The position numbers and the translations under genes were made by a program. A stretch of 64,000 nt of DNA from Candidatus Methylomicrobium oryzae. Its GTDB lineage: Bacteria; Pseudomonadota; Gammaproteobacteria; Methylococcales; Methylomonadaceae. The notes under the pieces were generated by a model. That model was not told where the DNA came from, did no database searches, and worked only from the letters and a program-made list of their open reading frames with translations. Location of the stretch: contig NZ_JAERVK010000008.1 of NCBI RefSeq assembly GCF_016745425.1, forward strand, positions 62,001-126,000, written 5' to 3'. Below are positions 13,228-21,323 of this stretch, one piece after another; the first letter of the stretch is position 1; each line of letters begins with the position of its first letter.

Positions 13228-13575
13228 ATGTCTGTTATTGTTGATATCGTCAATGCTATAACTGACGTTTACGACGTCGTTCAAAAGTTCTTCACGGAGG
13301 ACCTTTATCATCTCCTTACGCAATTTATCGCCTGGTGTATCAAGTGGGCTGCTGTTGCCTATTGGAAGCTCAAGCTCTCCGCCCTCTCGTTTGCCTATGA
13401 TGTCGCGATCGATTTGCTTTCGAGTCTTCAGCTGAGTCAATACTTACAATCCTTCTGGGGGGCTCTTGACGGTCGCATTGCCTCAATGATGCAGTTTTTC
13501 CGTATTCCTGAAGCAATCAATATTATCCTGAGCGGTTTCTTCACGAAATTCGTTTTCCGTTTTCTCGGCTTCTGA
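13228..13575 (+). CDS. DUF2523-type inovirus membrane protein (pVI-like)
   Basis: A 115-residue hydrophobic protein lying between the pIII-like and Zot genes, the position held by DUF2523/pVI minor coat proteins in Vibrio and Xanthomonas filamentous phages. Membrane segments are visible at about 33-58 and 65-85. The stop codon overlaps the zot start (TGATG at 13573-13577), indicating translational coupling. Confidence 0.8.
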   Translation: MSVIVDIVNAITDVYDVVQKFFTEDLYHLLTQFIAWCIKWAAVAYWKLKLSALSFAYDVAIDLLSSLQLSQYLQSFWGALDGRIASMMQFFRIPEAINIILSGFFTKFVFRFLGF

Positions 13576-14972
13576 TGTCGACCCGCATTCACCACGGTCC
13601 GCCAGGTTCGTTCAAAAGCTTTACACTGCTCCAGCGTTTCGTGATTGATGCGCTCAAATCGGGCAGGGTGGTTATCACCAATATTCGCGGCCTCACCTCG
13701 ATGGAACGCATCCGCGACCAATTCGAAGACGATGACCTTAAATTTCCTGATTCGACCGATTTGCTGTTTGTGAATACCGAAATCGAGGAAGGCCGCCGGC
13801 TCATGGCCGGTTGGTTTCATTGGGTGCCGCTCCGGGCCTTGGTGATCATTGACGAAGGCCAGCGCATTTATCCGGACCGTCGTGATTTCAAACTTGAATC
13901 CCTCGATCAAAAAGTTATTCCTCCTGGTTATCAGGTCGATGAAATCGAAATTGAGATATCGGACGATTACACTGGCCAGCGTTACATTGTGCGCCGTCCG
14001 GAAGATGTGTTTACGGCATTCGATATGCAGCGGCATTTCCAATGGGACATCCATATTTCCACTACGAATATCGGCAAAATTAAAGACCCGATTCGTCAGG
14101 TAGCACAGTCCGCCTATCGTCATAAATCATTATCGGACAAGCTTCCCAAGTTTCTTTCCAAGCTGTTCGGTTTTTATAATACTTGGTACGAATTCCAGCA
14201 CGATCCCGAAACCTCCGGCAAAATGGCTTCCCATATCGCCGGCAAACCGAGGAAATACCATGCCGATGAACGAATCTTCCGCTGTTACCAATCCACCGCC
14301 ACCGGTGAGCACACGGAAAGTCAAGCCGATCAAAGCATCTTGGGTGATCCAAAGCTTAGGATACTGGCATTTGTGCTGCTTTTGGCTATCGGTCATTTTG
14401 TCTACAATATGGCAAACTACGCTGATACTCATAAAAAGCCCGGTCATGCTGATCCAGTCTCCGCTCCTGCTTCTGCTCCGGTCGACGCGCCGCCTGCTGT
14501 CCCGAGCGCTCCAGTTGATCGGTCAAGCCCTGCTGCGCCTGCTCTCGCTGATTCTCGTATCTTACCTGGGCTCAAAACTTTGGATTTTACTGCTGAGCTA
14601 GGATTCCGCTTGCTCGGCCTGGCCTACCGTTCCGCTGCCGACATTACTCATCATCGCCTTGAATTCCTGGCCATGACGTCCGAGGGCGACCTCTTTACCG
14701 TCTCGATGCGTCAGCTCTTCGCTCTCGGCTTTCATGTCGCCGTGCACAGTAACTGTACTGTTTTCTTGCTCCGATCGGACGGTGTTTCGCGTCCTGTGCC
14801 GTGTTATCCGCCGGCGGCTGTGCGCTGCCGAACCGTGGTGGATGCGCCGGATCTGGCGATTCGCCGCGATTGCCGTAAACGCAACGAACCCGAACCGCTT
14901 CCCGCCTTTAACCCGCTGCCTCAAAACGGATTGGTCGCATCGGCTTCCTCGCTGCTTTCTTCGAAACCGTAA
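13575..14972 (+). CDS. zot: Zot/pI family inovirus assembly ATPase
   Basis: A 465-residue protein with Walker A GPPGSFKS (8-15), Walker B LVIIDEGQRIYP (about 89-100), and one membrane helix at about 255-272 (LRILAFVLLLAIGHFVYNMA) followed by an Ala/Pro/Ser-rich periplasmic tail. The tail has Cys pairs near the C-terminus (SNCTVFLL, VPCYPPAAVRC). These ATPases drive phage extrusion through the inner membrane. It is intact in length. The tail differs completely from the second zot fragment at 17.1-17.4 kb. Confidence 0.9.
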   Translation: MSTRIHHGPPGSFKSFTLLQRFVIDALKSGRVVITNIRGLTSMERIRDQFEDDDLKFPDSTDLLFVNTEIEEGRRLMAGWFHWVPLRALVIIDEGQRIYPDRRDFKLESLDQKVIPPGYQVDEIEIEISDDYTGQRYIVRRPEDVFTAFDMQRHFQWDIHISTTNIGKIKDPIRQVAQSAYRHKSLSDKLPKFLSKLFGFYNTWYEFQHDPETSGKMASHIAGKPRKYHADERIFRCYQSTATGEHTESQADQSILGDPKLRILAFVLLLAIGHFVYNMANYADTHKKPGHADPVSAPASAPVDAPPAVPSAPVDRSSPAAPALADSRILPGLKTLDFTAELGFRLLGLAYRSAADITHHRLEFLAMTSEGDLFTVSMRQLFALGFHVAVHSNCTVFLLRSDGVSRPVPCYPPAAVRCRTVVDAPDLAIRRDCRKRNEPEPLPAFNPLPQNGLVASASSLLSSKP

Positions 14973-15011
14973 TGTTACGAAAAATAATTAGTGTAACGTA
15001 ACGTAAAATAC

Positions 15012-15040
15012 TTGACTTATTTATCGTAACACGTTACAAT
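15012..15040 (+). promoter_or_regulatory. Sigma-70 promoter with GTAAC operator-like repeats
   Basis: TTGACT 15012-15017, a 17-bp spacer and TACAAT 15035-15040 form a near-consensus promoter. Repeated GTAACG/CGTTAC motifs lie around and inside it (14993-15037: GTAACGTAACGTAA upstream, CGTAACACGTTAC in the spacer). This is a likely binding site for a repressor, perhaps the product of the next gene. Confidence 0.65.
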
Positions 15041-15068
15041 AAATCAAACTTAATCGAAAAGAGGATTT

Positions 15069-15365
15069 ATGAAAGACGTACACGACATCCAAACCGTAGA
15101 AGTCTTCCAAGCCGCCAAACGTGGTCGGGGCCGTCCGGTTACCGGCTCGGCCATGACCAATGCCGAACGTCAAAAGCGTTATCGTCAGAGCCTTAAAACC
15201 AAAAATGTTACTGTAACGAAAAATCCTCAAAGCGATATTGCTTTTGATATTGCGTGTAATCAACTAGCAAAAGCTCGTGTCGAAATAGAACGCCTTAAAT
15301 CCGAAATAGAGCAGCTAAAAAGCGTAACGGTAACGGAAAAACAAGGGCAGGGCAGTACATCATGA
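15069..15365 (+). CDS. Small basic putative DNA-binding protein
   Basis: A 98-residue protein. Residues 18-30 contain an AT-hook-like core (RGRGRPVTG), then AMTNAERQKRYRQSLK, a basic helix seen in many short phage and plasmid regulators, and a C-terminal coiled-coil heptad stretch (LAKARVEIERLKSEIEQLKS). It has the look of an autoregulator: a strong promoter with repeated GTAAC boxes lies just upstream. The family is not identified with certainty. The downstream gene overlaps by 4 bp (ATGA). Confidence 0.65.
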   Translation: MKDVHDIQTVEVFQAAKRGRGRPVTGSAMTNAERQKRYRQSLKTKNVTVTKNPQSDIAFDIACNQLAKARVEIERLKSEIEQLKSVTVTEKQGQGSTS

Positions 15366-15796
15366 ACTCATCCAATTATGAAACCGATTTTTACACCTGG
15401 ACCCAGCAACAGGCCGCTTTGCTTAAGGCCGGTCGCTTATCTGAAATCGACGTTGAGAATTTAATCGAGGAAGTCGAAACCATGGGACGTAGTGAAAGAA
15501 GGGCGCTGGAAAGCCGGTTGTCCGTGCTGTTGATTCATATGCTCAAGTGGCAATATCAGCCTGGCCGCCGGGGTAATAGCTGGAAATTTACTATTGACGA
15601 ACAACGGTTCAGCTTTCAAAAGGTGCTTAAACAGAATCCCGGCCTCAAATCCGAGATTGATGCCATTCTTTCGGATGCCTATGAGTATGCGACAATGAAG
15701 GCGGCGCATGAAACCGGGCTGAGAAGCGATATATTTCCTTCGGCCTGTCCCTGGACGCTGGAACAGTTGAGTGACTCCAGCTATTACCCTCAATGA
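15362..15796 (+). CDS. DUF29 family protein
   Basis: A 144-residue protein with the DUF29 pattern: YETDFYTWTQQQAALLKAGR, then DVENLIEEVETMGRSERRAL, then LLIHMLKWQYQPGRRGNSW. The biochemical function of the family is unknown; it is abundant in cyanobacteria and occurs on mobile elements. Its start overlaps the preceding gene by 4 bp, so both are one operon inside the prophage. It is not a standard filamentous-phage gene and may be cargo. Confidence 0.85.
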   Translation: MNSSNYETDFYTWTQQQAALLKAGRLSEIDVENLIEEVETMGRSERRALESRLSVLLIHMLKWQYQPGRRGNSWKFTIDEQRFSFQKVLKQNPGLKSEIDAILSDAYEYATMKAAHETGLRSDIFPSACPWTLEQLSDSSYYPQ

Positions 15797-15944
15797 GGGC
15801 CGGACATCGATTATAGGCGTCTGTTCGGTGCGTTGGCTCTGGCCGATCTAGTCGCTTGCCAAGATAGCGCCGGTTTTTTCTTTGGCCTTATTCTCTCATC
15901 GTATGCTGGCGCGGAACCCGTCACACCCCGAACACCCTTAACTG

Positions 15945-15973
15945 CGCCTAGGCTTCCTGATCCGCCTAGGCTT
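15945..15973. repeat. Two 11-bp direct repeats CGCCTAGGCTT
   Basis: Copies at 15945-15955 and 15963-15973 (18-bp period), each holding the palindrome CCTAGG. They lie in the gap between convergent DUF29 and the DUF3653-type gene, where filamentous phages often carry origin or packaging signals. The role is inferred. Confidence 0.4.
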
Positions 15974-15998
15974 TGACCACTAGCCCTCACTCTCCTGA

Positions 15999-16400
15999 TT
16001 AACCCGCTTTTGGGTCTTTGAAGTGTAAAATCTTGCCGCCTACAGGCTCGGCGATCCTTTCCGGTTGATCCTGTTGGTGTTTTTGCTTCATGATGTGGTA
16101 AAGCTTCGTGTGGCTGAGCCCGGCGGCTTGTAGCAAGTAGCGCATTGCCCGAACCTCCCATGCATAGATAAATTCGCCTTCAGGAGATTCAATGCAATTA
16201 CCGACAAACCGAAAGCCTTTCCAGTCTGGTCCCATATGATCCATGTGGCCGGTCAAAACGTAGAGGTATAAAAAAACCGCTCTAGGCGGTTTGTTGTGCA
16301 AGTCCCAATTTTTGATTGTTTTCTCTGTGACTTCGAACAGGGCGGCTGCGGCCTTGGTGTTTAATCCGGCTTTTTTTCTGAGCGTGTAAAAGTCTGACAT
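15999..16400 (-). CDS. Inovirus DUF3653-type regulator
   Basis: A 133-residue protein. The N-terminal helix-turn-helix is LRKKAGLNTKAAAALFEVTE with TIKNWDLHNKPPRAVFLYLY following, then the phage-specific part HMGPDWKGFRFVGNCIESPEGE with a WEVRAMRYLLQAAG helix. DUF3653-like proteins occur as Cro/CI-type regulators in Vibrio and other filamentous phages. It is transcribed against the structural genes and sits directly beside the dif site, a position like that of rstR beside attP in CTX phage. Confidence 0.75.
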   Translation of the reverse strand: MSDFYTLRKKAGLNTKAAAALFEVTEKTIKNWDLHNKPPRAVFLYLYVLTGHMDHMGPDWKGFRFVGNCIESPEGEFIYAWEVRAMRYLLQAAGLSHTKLYHIMKQKHQQDQPERIAEPVGGKILHFKDPKAG

Positions 16401-16450
16401 TTAGGTTAATTCCAAAGTGCCTCATTTTCGCAAAAGTTCTGTAATGAGAA

Positions 16451-16478
16451 ATTTTACATAATATACATTATGCGAAGT
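16451..16478 (-). other. dif: dif site (XerC/XerD recombination site, inovirus attachment site)
   Basis: Read on the minus strand, the 28 bp hold CGCATAATGTATATTATG (16474-16457) with flanks ACTT and TAAAAT. Against the gammaproteobacterial dif consensus RNTKCGCATAATGTATATTATGTTAAAT (split here into its arms: RNTKCGCATAA, TGTATA, TTATGTTAAAT) only one position differs (T to A at 16456). Filamentous phages without integrases insert at dif by using the host XerCD. It is either the chromosomal dif itself or the right junction of the integrated phage. Confidence 0.9.
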
Positions 16479-16489
16479 TAAAACTCTTG

Positions 16490-17006
16490 GCAAAAAGAAT
16501 ATTGCGGCGTTTCACGGACCAGGCGCTTTTTGGGCTTGATGCGTAAATTTAGCTCCAGCTTGCGGTAGATGCGGTAAACCCGTTTGTGATTCCAGGGAAA
16601 GCCTTTGACGTTCTCCGCCGAGAGTTTGCGCACATAGCGGTAGCACGTCGGGCTCATACTGAGCTCCGCACACACGAGGCGAAGGCTGCCCCGTTTTGCT
16701 TGCACCCTTTCCTGCGCCATCTCGCGTCAGCAAGATGGCGTCAAACCTTTTTTCCAAGGCTTCCTTGATGATCTCCGCTTTGAGGCGTTCTTCCGCAACC
16801 ATCTTTTTGAGCCGGCGGTTCTCGTCTTCCAATTCTTTCAGGCGAGCCATCAGCGACGCGTCCAGGCCGCCGTATTTCGCGCGCCATTTGTAGAAAGTAG
16901 CTGAACTGATGCCGTGCTCACGGCATAATTCGGGTACTGGCGTGCCCCCTTCCGCTTGTTTAAGAATGGCCAGGATTTGGCTGTCGGTAAATCGTGATTG
17001 CTTCAT
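16490..17006 (-). pseudogene. Truncated IS3-family element: OrfA and start of OrfB
   Basis: OrfA starts at 17006 (MKQSRFTDSQILAILKQAEG, helix-turn-helix, then the leucine-zipper stretch LKELEDENRRLKKMVAEERL). After EIIKEALEK a run GGAAAAAAGG (near 16750) is where OrfA and OrfB frames meet. The OrfB frame (MAQERVQAKRGSLRLVCAEL) stops after RIKPKKRLVRE, before the DDE catalytic core, and runs into sequence adjoining dif. The element is dead. Its left end is probably near 17084, where minus-strand sequence begins TGTTACACGATAATCCCC. Confidence 0.8.
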
Positions 17007-17084
17007 GTAAAACTTCCTCAGTTTGATAGGAGAAAATTCTACGTCTAAATGCGGTTATTTTCCGAGGGGGATTATCGTGTAACA

Positions 17085-17403
17085 CCGGCACCAATCAGGC
17101 GTTTTGAGGCAGCCCATCAGGTGCGGAACGTCCTTAACCTGATTCAGGCCGGCATAGGCCGGCGCGGATTCGGGGACGTCCTCGATAACGCGTTTAAAGT
17201 CGGGAAAGCTACCGGTCCCCGCCGGCGGTTTAAGGATTTGCTCCGTTTTGGCCGGGACCGCCCCACCCGCCGAGGTAGGCTGTGCGGGTACATCCGCCCG
17301 GCCTGGTCGTCCTGCAAATGGGCCACCACCCGCTGATACCCAAGATAAATCGCTATGAGCAAGAAAGCCACAGCCACGAAAAAACCGTAAACAGACTCTT
17401 AGG
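17085..17403 (-). pseudogene. Second inovirus zot remnant (C-terminal part)
   Basis: On the minus strand, the frame from 17400 reads GFFVAVAFLLIAIYLGYQRV, one membrane helix. After a frameshift around 17320, a neighbouring frame reads FPDFKRVIEDVPES, GLNQVKDVPHLMGCLKTPDW and CRCYT. The last part is the GC-x(n)-CxCY signature of the periplasmic end of Zot/pI proteins. The N-terminal ATPase is absent and the end is cut by the IS3 element. Its tail differs from that of the intact zot at 13.6 kb, so it derives from another inovirus. Confidence 0.62.
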
Positions 17404-17413
17404 AGATGATCCA

Positions 17414-20107
17414 ATGCCCCGCCAAAACAACATAATCCATCGCAGAGCGCTGTTTCTTTTGGCGTTATGGTTAATACCTACTCTCGCTCAGGCTCATACG
17501 GGCAGTAACGCTATGAACGGTTGGGTCGTTGGCTTCAATCATCCCCTGCATGGCTGGGATCATCTCTTGACCATGTTGGCGGTCGGTATATGGGCCGCGC
17601 AATTGCGAGACCGGACTATTTGGCAGCTTCCGCTCGCTTTTGTCGGCGTCATGAGTCTCGGCGGTCTTGCTGGGGTGATGGGCCTATCCGTGCCGGGAGC
17701 GGAAACGATGATTCTGCTCTCTGTGCTCGTTTTCGGCGTGCTGATCGTCCGAAAAATCCGTTTCCGGGCCACTGTCAGTCTATTTATCGTCGGTTTTTTC
17801 GCCTTTTTTCATGGCTACGCGCACGGACAGGAAATGCCCGCTTCGGCCAGCCTCATCTCCTTCGCTTTGGGCTTCATGCTGGCGACGCTGCTGCTGCACG
17901 GCGCAGGCATACTGACCGCCCGCCTGGTGATTTTCATGGCTGCCTGTTTTCTCGGCAGCAGCGTTCATGCCGAGGAAAAGGATAATGCCACGGTTGAGAC
18001 TAATGAATCCGCCATAAAAGCTAAATCAAAAACTCGTCAAAAAGAGAGCATGGAACTTGATGAAATCGTCGTAACGGAACGGGCCGACTCGCAAATAGGC
18101 ATTGCCGACAGCGCCTCGCAAGGCAACGTGGGACAAGCCCAGTTTCAATATCGGCCGATAAGCCGGCCGGCGGAAGTTTTGGAAACCGTCCCCGGCCTGA
18201 TCGCGACCCAGCACAGCGGCGAAGGCAAAGCCAATCAATATTTCTTGCGGGGATTTAACCTCGACCACGGCACCGATTTTCTGACCCAGATTGAAGGCGT
18301 ACCGGTTAACCAGTTATCCCATTCGCATGGCCAAGGCTGGACCGATACCAACTTCCTCATTCCCGAATTAATAGAAACGCTCGAATACAAAAAAGGCAAT
18401 TATGATGCTGAAAACGGCGACTTTGCCAGCACCGGCTCCGCCAACATTCATTATGTGAAAGACCTGCCCCGGCAATTTCTCAAGTTTACCGGCGGCAGCT
18501 TTGATTACTACCGGGGACTGGCGGCGGGGTCCCAAAAACTGGGCGGCGGCCATTTGTTATATGCCGGAGAAACCGTCCACACTAACGGTCCTTGGAGCGT
18601 AGGCAATGACTATTTGAAATTCAACGGCCTGTTGCGTTATAGCCGAGAGGATACCGATCGCGGCTGGAGCCTCACCGGCATGGCGACGAAGGCCGACTGG
18701 CGATCCACCGACCAAATCGCCAGGCGTGCGCTAGACCGGGGAATGATCGGGCGGTTTGACGCCCTTGATCCGACCGACGGCGGCAACAGTCAACGTTACA
18801 GCGTGACCGGGGAGTGGCACCGCCGGGACGACCGGAGTGAAACCCGGTTAATGGCTTACGGCATCTATTCCACGCTGAATCTGTTTTCGGACTTTACCTT
18901 CTTTTTGGATGACAATGAGGTCAACAATCCTCAAGGTTGCAGGGGCTTGCCCTCAACGCCGGGCGAAAAAATGGCTCCGGCCATTTTCAATACCTGCGGC
19001 GACCAGTTCGGCCAACCCGACGATCGCTGGACGGCCGGCTTCAAGGGCAGCCACACCTGGTTCCACAAATGGGGCGCCGCCGACTCCGAAACGACATTGG
19101 GCTTACAGCTGCGTAACGACAACATTCAAAACGGGTTAACCAAAACGCACGCCCAAAACCAATACGCGGTAACCCGCCAGGACACCCTCTGGGTTACCAG
19201 CCTCAGTCCCTACGCGGAAAATAAAACCCAATGGAATCGCTGGCTGCGGACCAGCGCGGGGGTACGTTTCGACGGCTTCCGCTTTGATGTCAGCCGGAGC
19301 AATATTGATCAAAATGCCGGGGAGCGCTATGACGAGTTGGTAAGCCCCAAACTCGGGGTTGTCTTGGGGCCTTGGGCGGAAACGGAATTTTATCTCAACG
19401 GCGGCCTGGGCTATCACAGCAACGATGCCCGCGGCATCAACACCCGCATCGATCCGGCCAGCGGCACAGCCGTTGACCGCGCCTCTCCTCTGGTACGGAC
19501 CTATGGCGCGGAAGTCGGCTTACGTTCGACCTGGGTGAAGGGATTGCAAAGCACCTTATCGCTCTGGTGGCTGGATCTCGATTCGGAACTGGTATTTGTC
19601 GGGGATGCGGGAACTACCGAGGCCAGCCGCCCGAGCCGCCGCTATGGGCTTGAACTCGCCAACTATTACTCCCCCGCCGACTGGATCACGTTCGATGCCG
19701 ATGTCAGCGTCTCCCGTGCGCGTTTCCGCGACCACGAACCGGGCATGGGCAATCACATACCGAATTCGATAGAGACGGTGATCGCCGCCGGCACGACATT
19801 TCATGAGGTCTCCGGCGGCTTTTTTGGCGGCCCCCGGCTACGCTATTTCGGGCCGCGCGCGCTGGATGAAAGCGGCGGCCGCCGTTCGGGAGCCACCCTG
19901 CTGCTCTCTGCCCTACTCGGCTACGAGGTAACCCAAAACCTGAGTTTCCAGGCGGAAGTATTCAATCTATTGAATCGCAAAGACGATGGCATTACCTATT
20001 TCTACCCATCGCGCCTGCTCGGTGAAAATCTTTCCGGGGTGGATGATTTCCATTTTCATCCGGTGGAGCCGATCAGCTTTCGCTTAGGCTTTACGGCGAA
20101 ATTTTAA
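17414..20107 (+). CDS. HupE/UreJ-type permease fused to a TonB-dependent receptor
   Basis: One uninterrupted 897-residue frame. ATG 17414 is chosen because GGAG lies 8 bp upstream and a signal peptide follows (ALFLLALWLIPTLAQAH). Residues 30-171 are a HupE/UreJ permease: HPLHGWDHLLTMLAVGIWAA (43-62) and FHGYAHGQEMP (132-142) are family motifs. Residues 171-186 (LVIFMAACFLGSSVHA, then EEK) look like the signal peptide of a second protein. A TonB box follows (ELDEIVVTE, 214-222), then a plug (LRGFNLDHGTDFL) and a 22-strand-type barrel ending in Phe (RLGFTAKF). HupE proteins import nickel or cobalt; the receptor would carry a metal complex over the outer membrane. The last HupE helix may be cleaved by signal peptidase to release the receptor. 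Confidence 0.85.
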   Translation: MPRQNNIIHRRALFLLALWLIPTLAQAHTGSNAMNGWVVGFNHPLHGWDHLLTMLAVGIWAAQLRDRTIWQLPLAFVGVMSLGGLAGVMGLSVPGAETMILLSVLVFGVLIVRKIRFRATVSLFIVGFFAFFHGYAHGQEMPASASLISFALGFMLATLLLHGAGILTARLVIFMAACFLGSSVHAEEKDNATVETNESAIKAKSKTRQKESMELDEIVVTERADSQIGIADSASQGNVGQAQFQYRPISRPAEVLETVPGLIATQHSGEGKANQYFLRGFNLDHGTDFLTQIEGVPVNQLSHSHGQGWTDTNFLIPELIETLEYKKGNYDAENGDFASTGSANIHYVKDLPRQFLKFTGGSFDYYRGLAAGSQKLGGGHLLYAGETVHTNGPWSVGNDYLKFNGLLRYSREDTDRGWSLTGMATKADWRSTDQIARRALDRGMIGRFDALDPTDGGNSQRYSVTGEWHRRDDRSETRLMAYGIYSTLNLFSDFTFFLDDNEVNNPQGCRGLPSTPGEKMAPAIFNTCGDQFGQPDDRWTAGFKGSHTWFHKWGAADSETTLGLQLRNDNIQNGLTKTHAQNQYAVTRQDTLWVTSLSPYAENKTQWNRWLRTSAGVRFDGFRFDVSRSNIDQNAGERYDELVSPKLGVVLGPWAETEFYLNGGLGYHSNDARGINTRIDPASGTAVDRASPLVRTYGAEVGLRSTWVKGLQSTLSLWWLDLDSELVFVGDAGTTEASRPSRRYGLELANYYSPADWITFDADVSVSRARFRDHEPGMGNHIPNSIETVIAAGTTFHEVSGGFFGGPRLRYFGPRALDESGGRRSGATLLLSALLGYEVTQNLSFQAEVFNLLNRKDDGITYFYPSRLLGENLSGVDDFHFHPVEPISFRLGFTAKF

Positions 20108-20120
20108 GGTATATCCGATC

Positions 20121-20561
20121 TTACCAGGTTCCCGTATTCGCCATTGACGCCCAGGGTTCCTGCGGCGGCAGCGGACCGCCTTTTTGCAGAAGCTCGATCG
20201 ATATCTGGTCCGGCGAACGGATGAACGCCATATGCCCGTCGCGCGGCGGACGGTTGATCGCGATGCCTGCATTTGTCAGGTTTTGGCAGGTTTCGTAAAT
20301 ATTGTCGACTTCGAATGCCAGGTGGCCGAAGTTGCGCCCGCCGGTATAGACTTCGGGGTCCCAGTTGTAGGTCAGTTCGATTTCCGGCGACTGCATCGTT
20401 TGCGATTGTGCGGAATCCATCGGCGCATGCAGATAGACCAGCGTGAATCGGCCTGCTTCGCTCTCCATCCGTCTGCCTTCGATCAGGCCCAGTTTATTGC
20501 AAAAAAAATCGAGCGACTCGTCCAGGTCTCGGACCCGAATCATTGTGTGTAAAAAACGCAT
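20121..20561 (-). CDS. gloA: Lactoylglutathione lyase (glyoxalase I)
   Basis: A 146-residue VOC-fold enzyme that turns the methylglyoxal-glutathione adduct into S-lactoylglutathione. The metal ligands are in the expected places: His5 (RFLHT), Glu62 (IELTYNW), His80 ([12 protein letters not shown]) and Glu123 (QISIELLQ). The C-terminal extension ([15 protein letters not shown]) is somewhat longer than in E. coli. It converges with the HupE-TonB gene 13 bp away and lies 6 bp after the tag stop, so it is cotranscribed with tag. Confidence 0.93.
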   Translation of the reverse strand: MRFLHTMIRVRDLDESLDFFCNKLGLIEGRRMESEAGRFTLVYLHAPMDSAQSQTMQSPEIELTYNWDPEVYTGGRNFGHLAFEVDNIYETCQNLTNAGIAINRPPRDGHMAFIRSPDQISIELLQKGGPLPPQEPWASMANTGTW

Positions 20562-20567
20562 GGCGGT

Positions 20568-21155
20568 TTACTCCTTGTCTTGCGGATGATATTGGCTAGT
20601 AATTTCGGCATGGCGGAAACAATCAACCGTATGGTCGTTAACCATCCCGGTCGCCTGCATATGAGCATAAACGATAGTACTGCCGACAAATTTAAATCCG
20701 CGTTTTTTCAGGTCGCGGCTGAGGATCTCGGATACCCGTGTCGAAGCCGGGAGTTCTGTGTGGGTCTTCCAGTAATTATTCATCGGTTCGCCGTCTACAA
20801 AGCGCCAGATATACGCATCGAAACTGCCGAATATCTCCCTGACTTTCAGAAACGCTTTTGCATTGGTTACTGCCGCTCCGATTTTCAACCGGTTGCGGAT
20901 AATGCCCGGATTTTGTAACAGTTCCTCAACCTTGCGTTCGTCGTAACGCGCTACTGTTTCGGGATCGAAATGATCGAACGCCTGCCGATAATTTTCGCGC
21001 TTGTTCAAAATCGTCGACCAGCTTAGGCCAGCTTGGGCGCCTTCCAAAACCAGAAACTCGAACAATAGGCGGTCGTCGTGAACCGGCACCCCCCATTCGG
21101 CGTCGTGATAGTGCTCCATTTGTGGGCTGCTTAGCGCCCATTTGCATTTAGTCAT
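20568..21155 (-). CDS. tag: DNA-3-methyladenine glycosylase I
   Basis: A 195-residue base-excision repair enzyme removing 3-methyladenine. The frame is open up to 21242, but the ATG at 21155 gives MTKCKWALSS, in which Cys4, His17 (HYHDAEWG), a C-terminal His and Cys (NDHTVDC) make the zinc snap of the family, and Glu38 (LVLEGAQAGLSW) is the catalytic acid at the E. coli number. It forms an operon with gloA. Confidence 0.94.
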   Translation of the reverse strand: MTKCKWALSSPQMEHYHDAEWGVPVHDDRLLFEFLVLEGAQAGLSWSTILNKRENYRQAFDHFDPETVARYDERKVEELLQNPGIIRNRLKIGAAVTNAKAFLKVREIFGSFDAYIWRFVDGEPMNNYWKTHTELPASTRVSEILSRDLKKRGFKFVGSTIVYAHMQATGMVNDHTVDCFRHAEITSQYHPQDKE

Positions 21156-21323
21156 CGATTGAAGAAACGAGTTCGGTTGAGTTTCGGCAGGTGCCGGCGT
21201 TATCTGCCACCCGCCGTCATATTCAAATACTATGCCATTCAAGTTCCCGGGTGTAAAGACTGAGCAGTTGACAACCGGTGCCGTAGAACCGCATTATCGC
21301 AATATTCAAACTAAAGTACGTCC

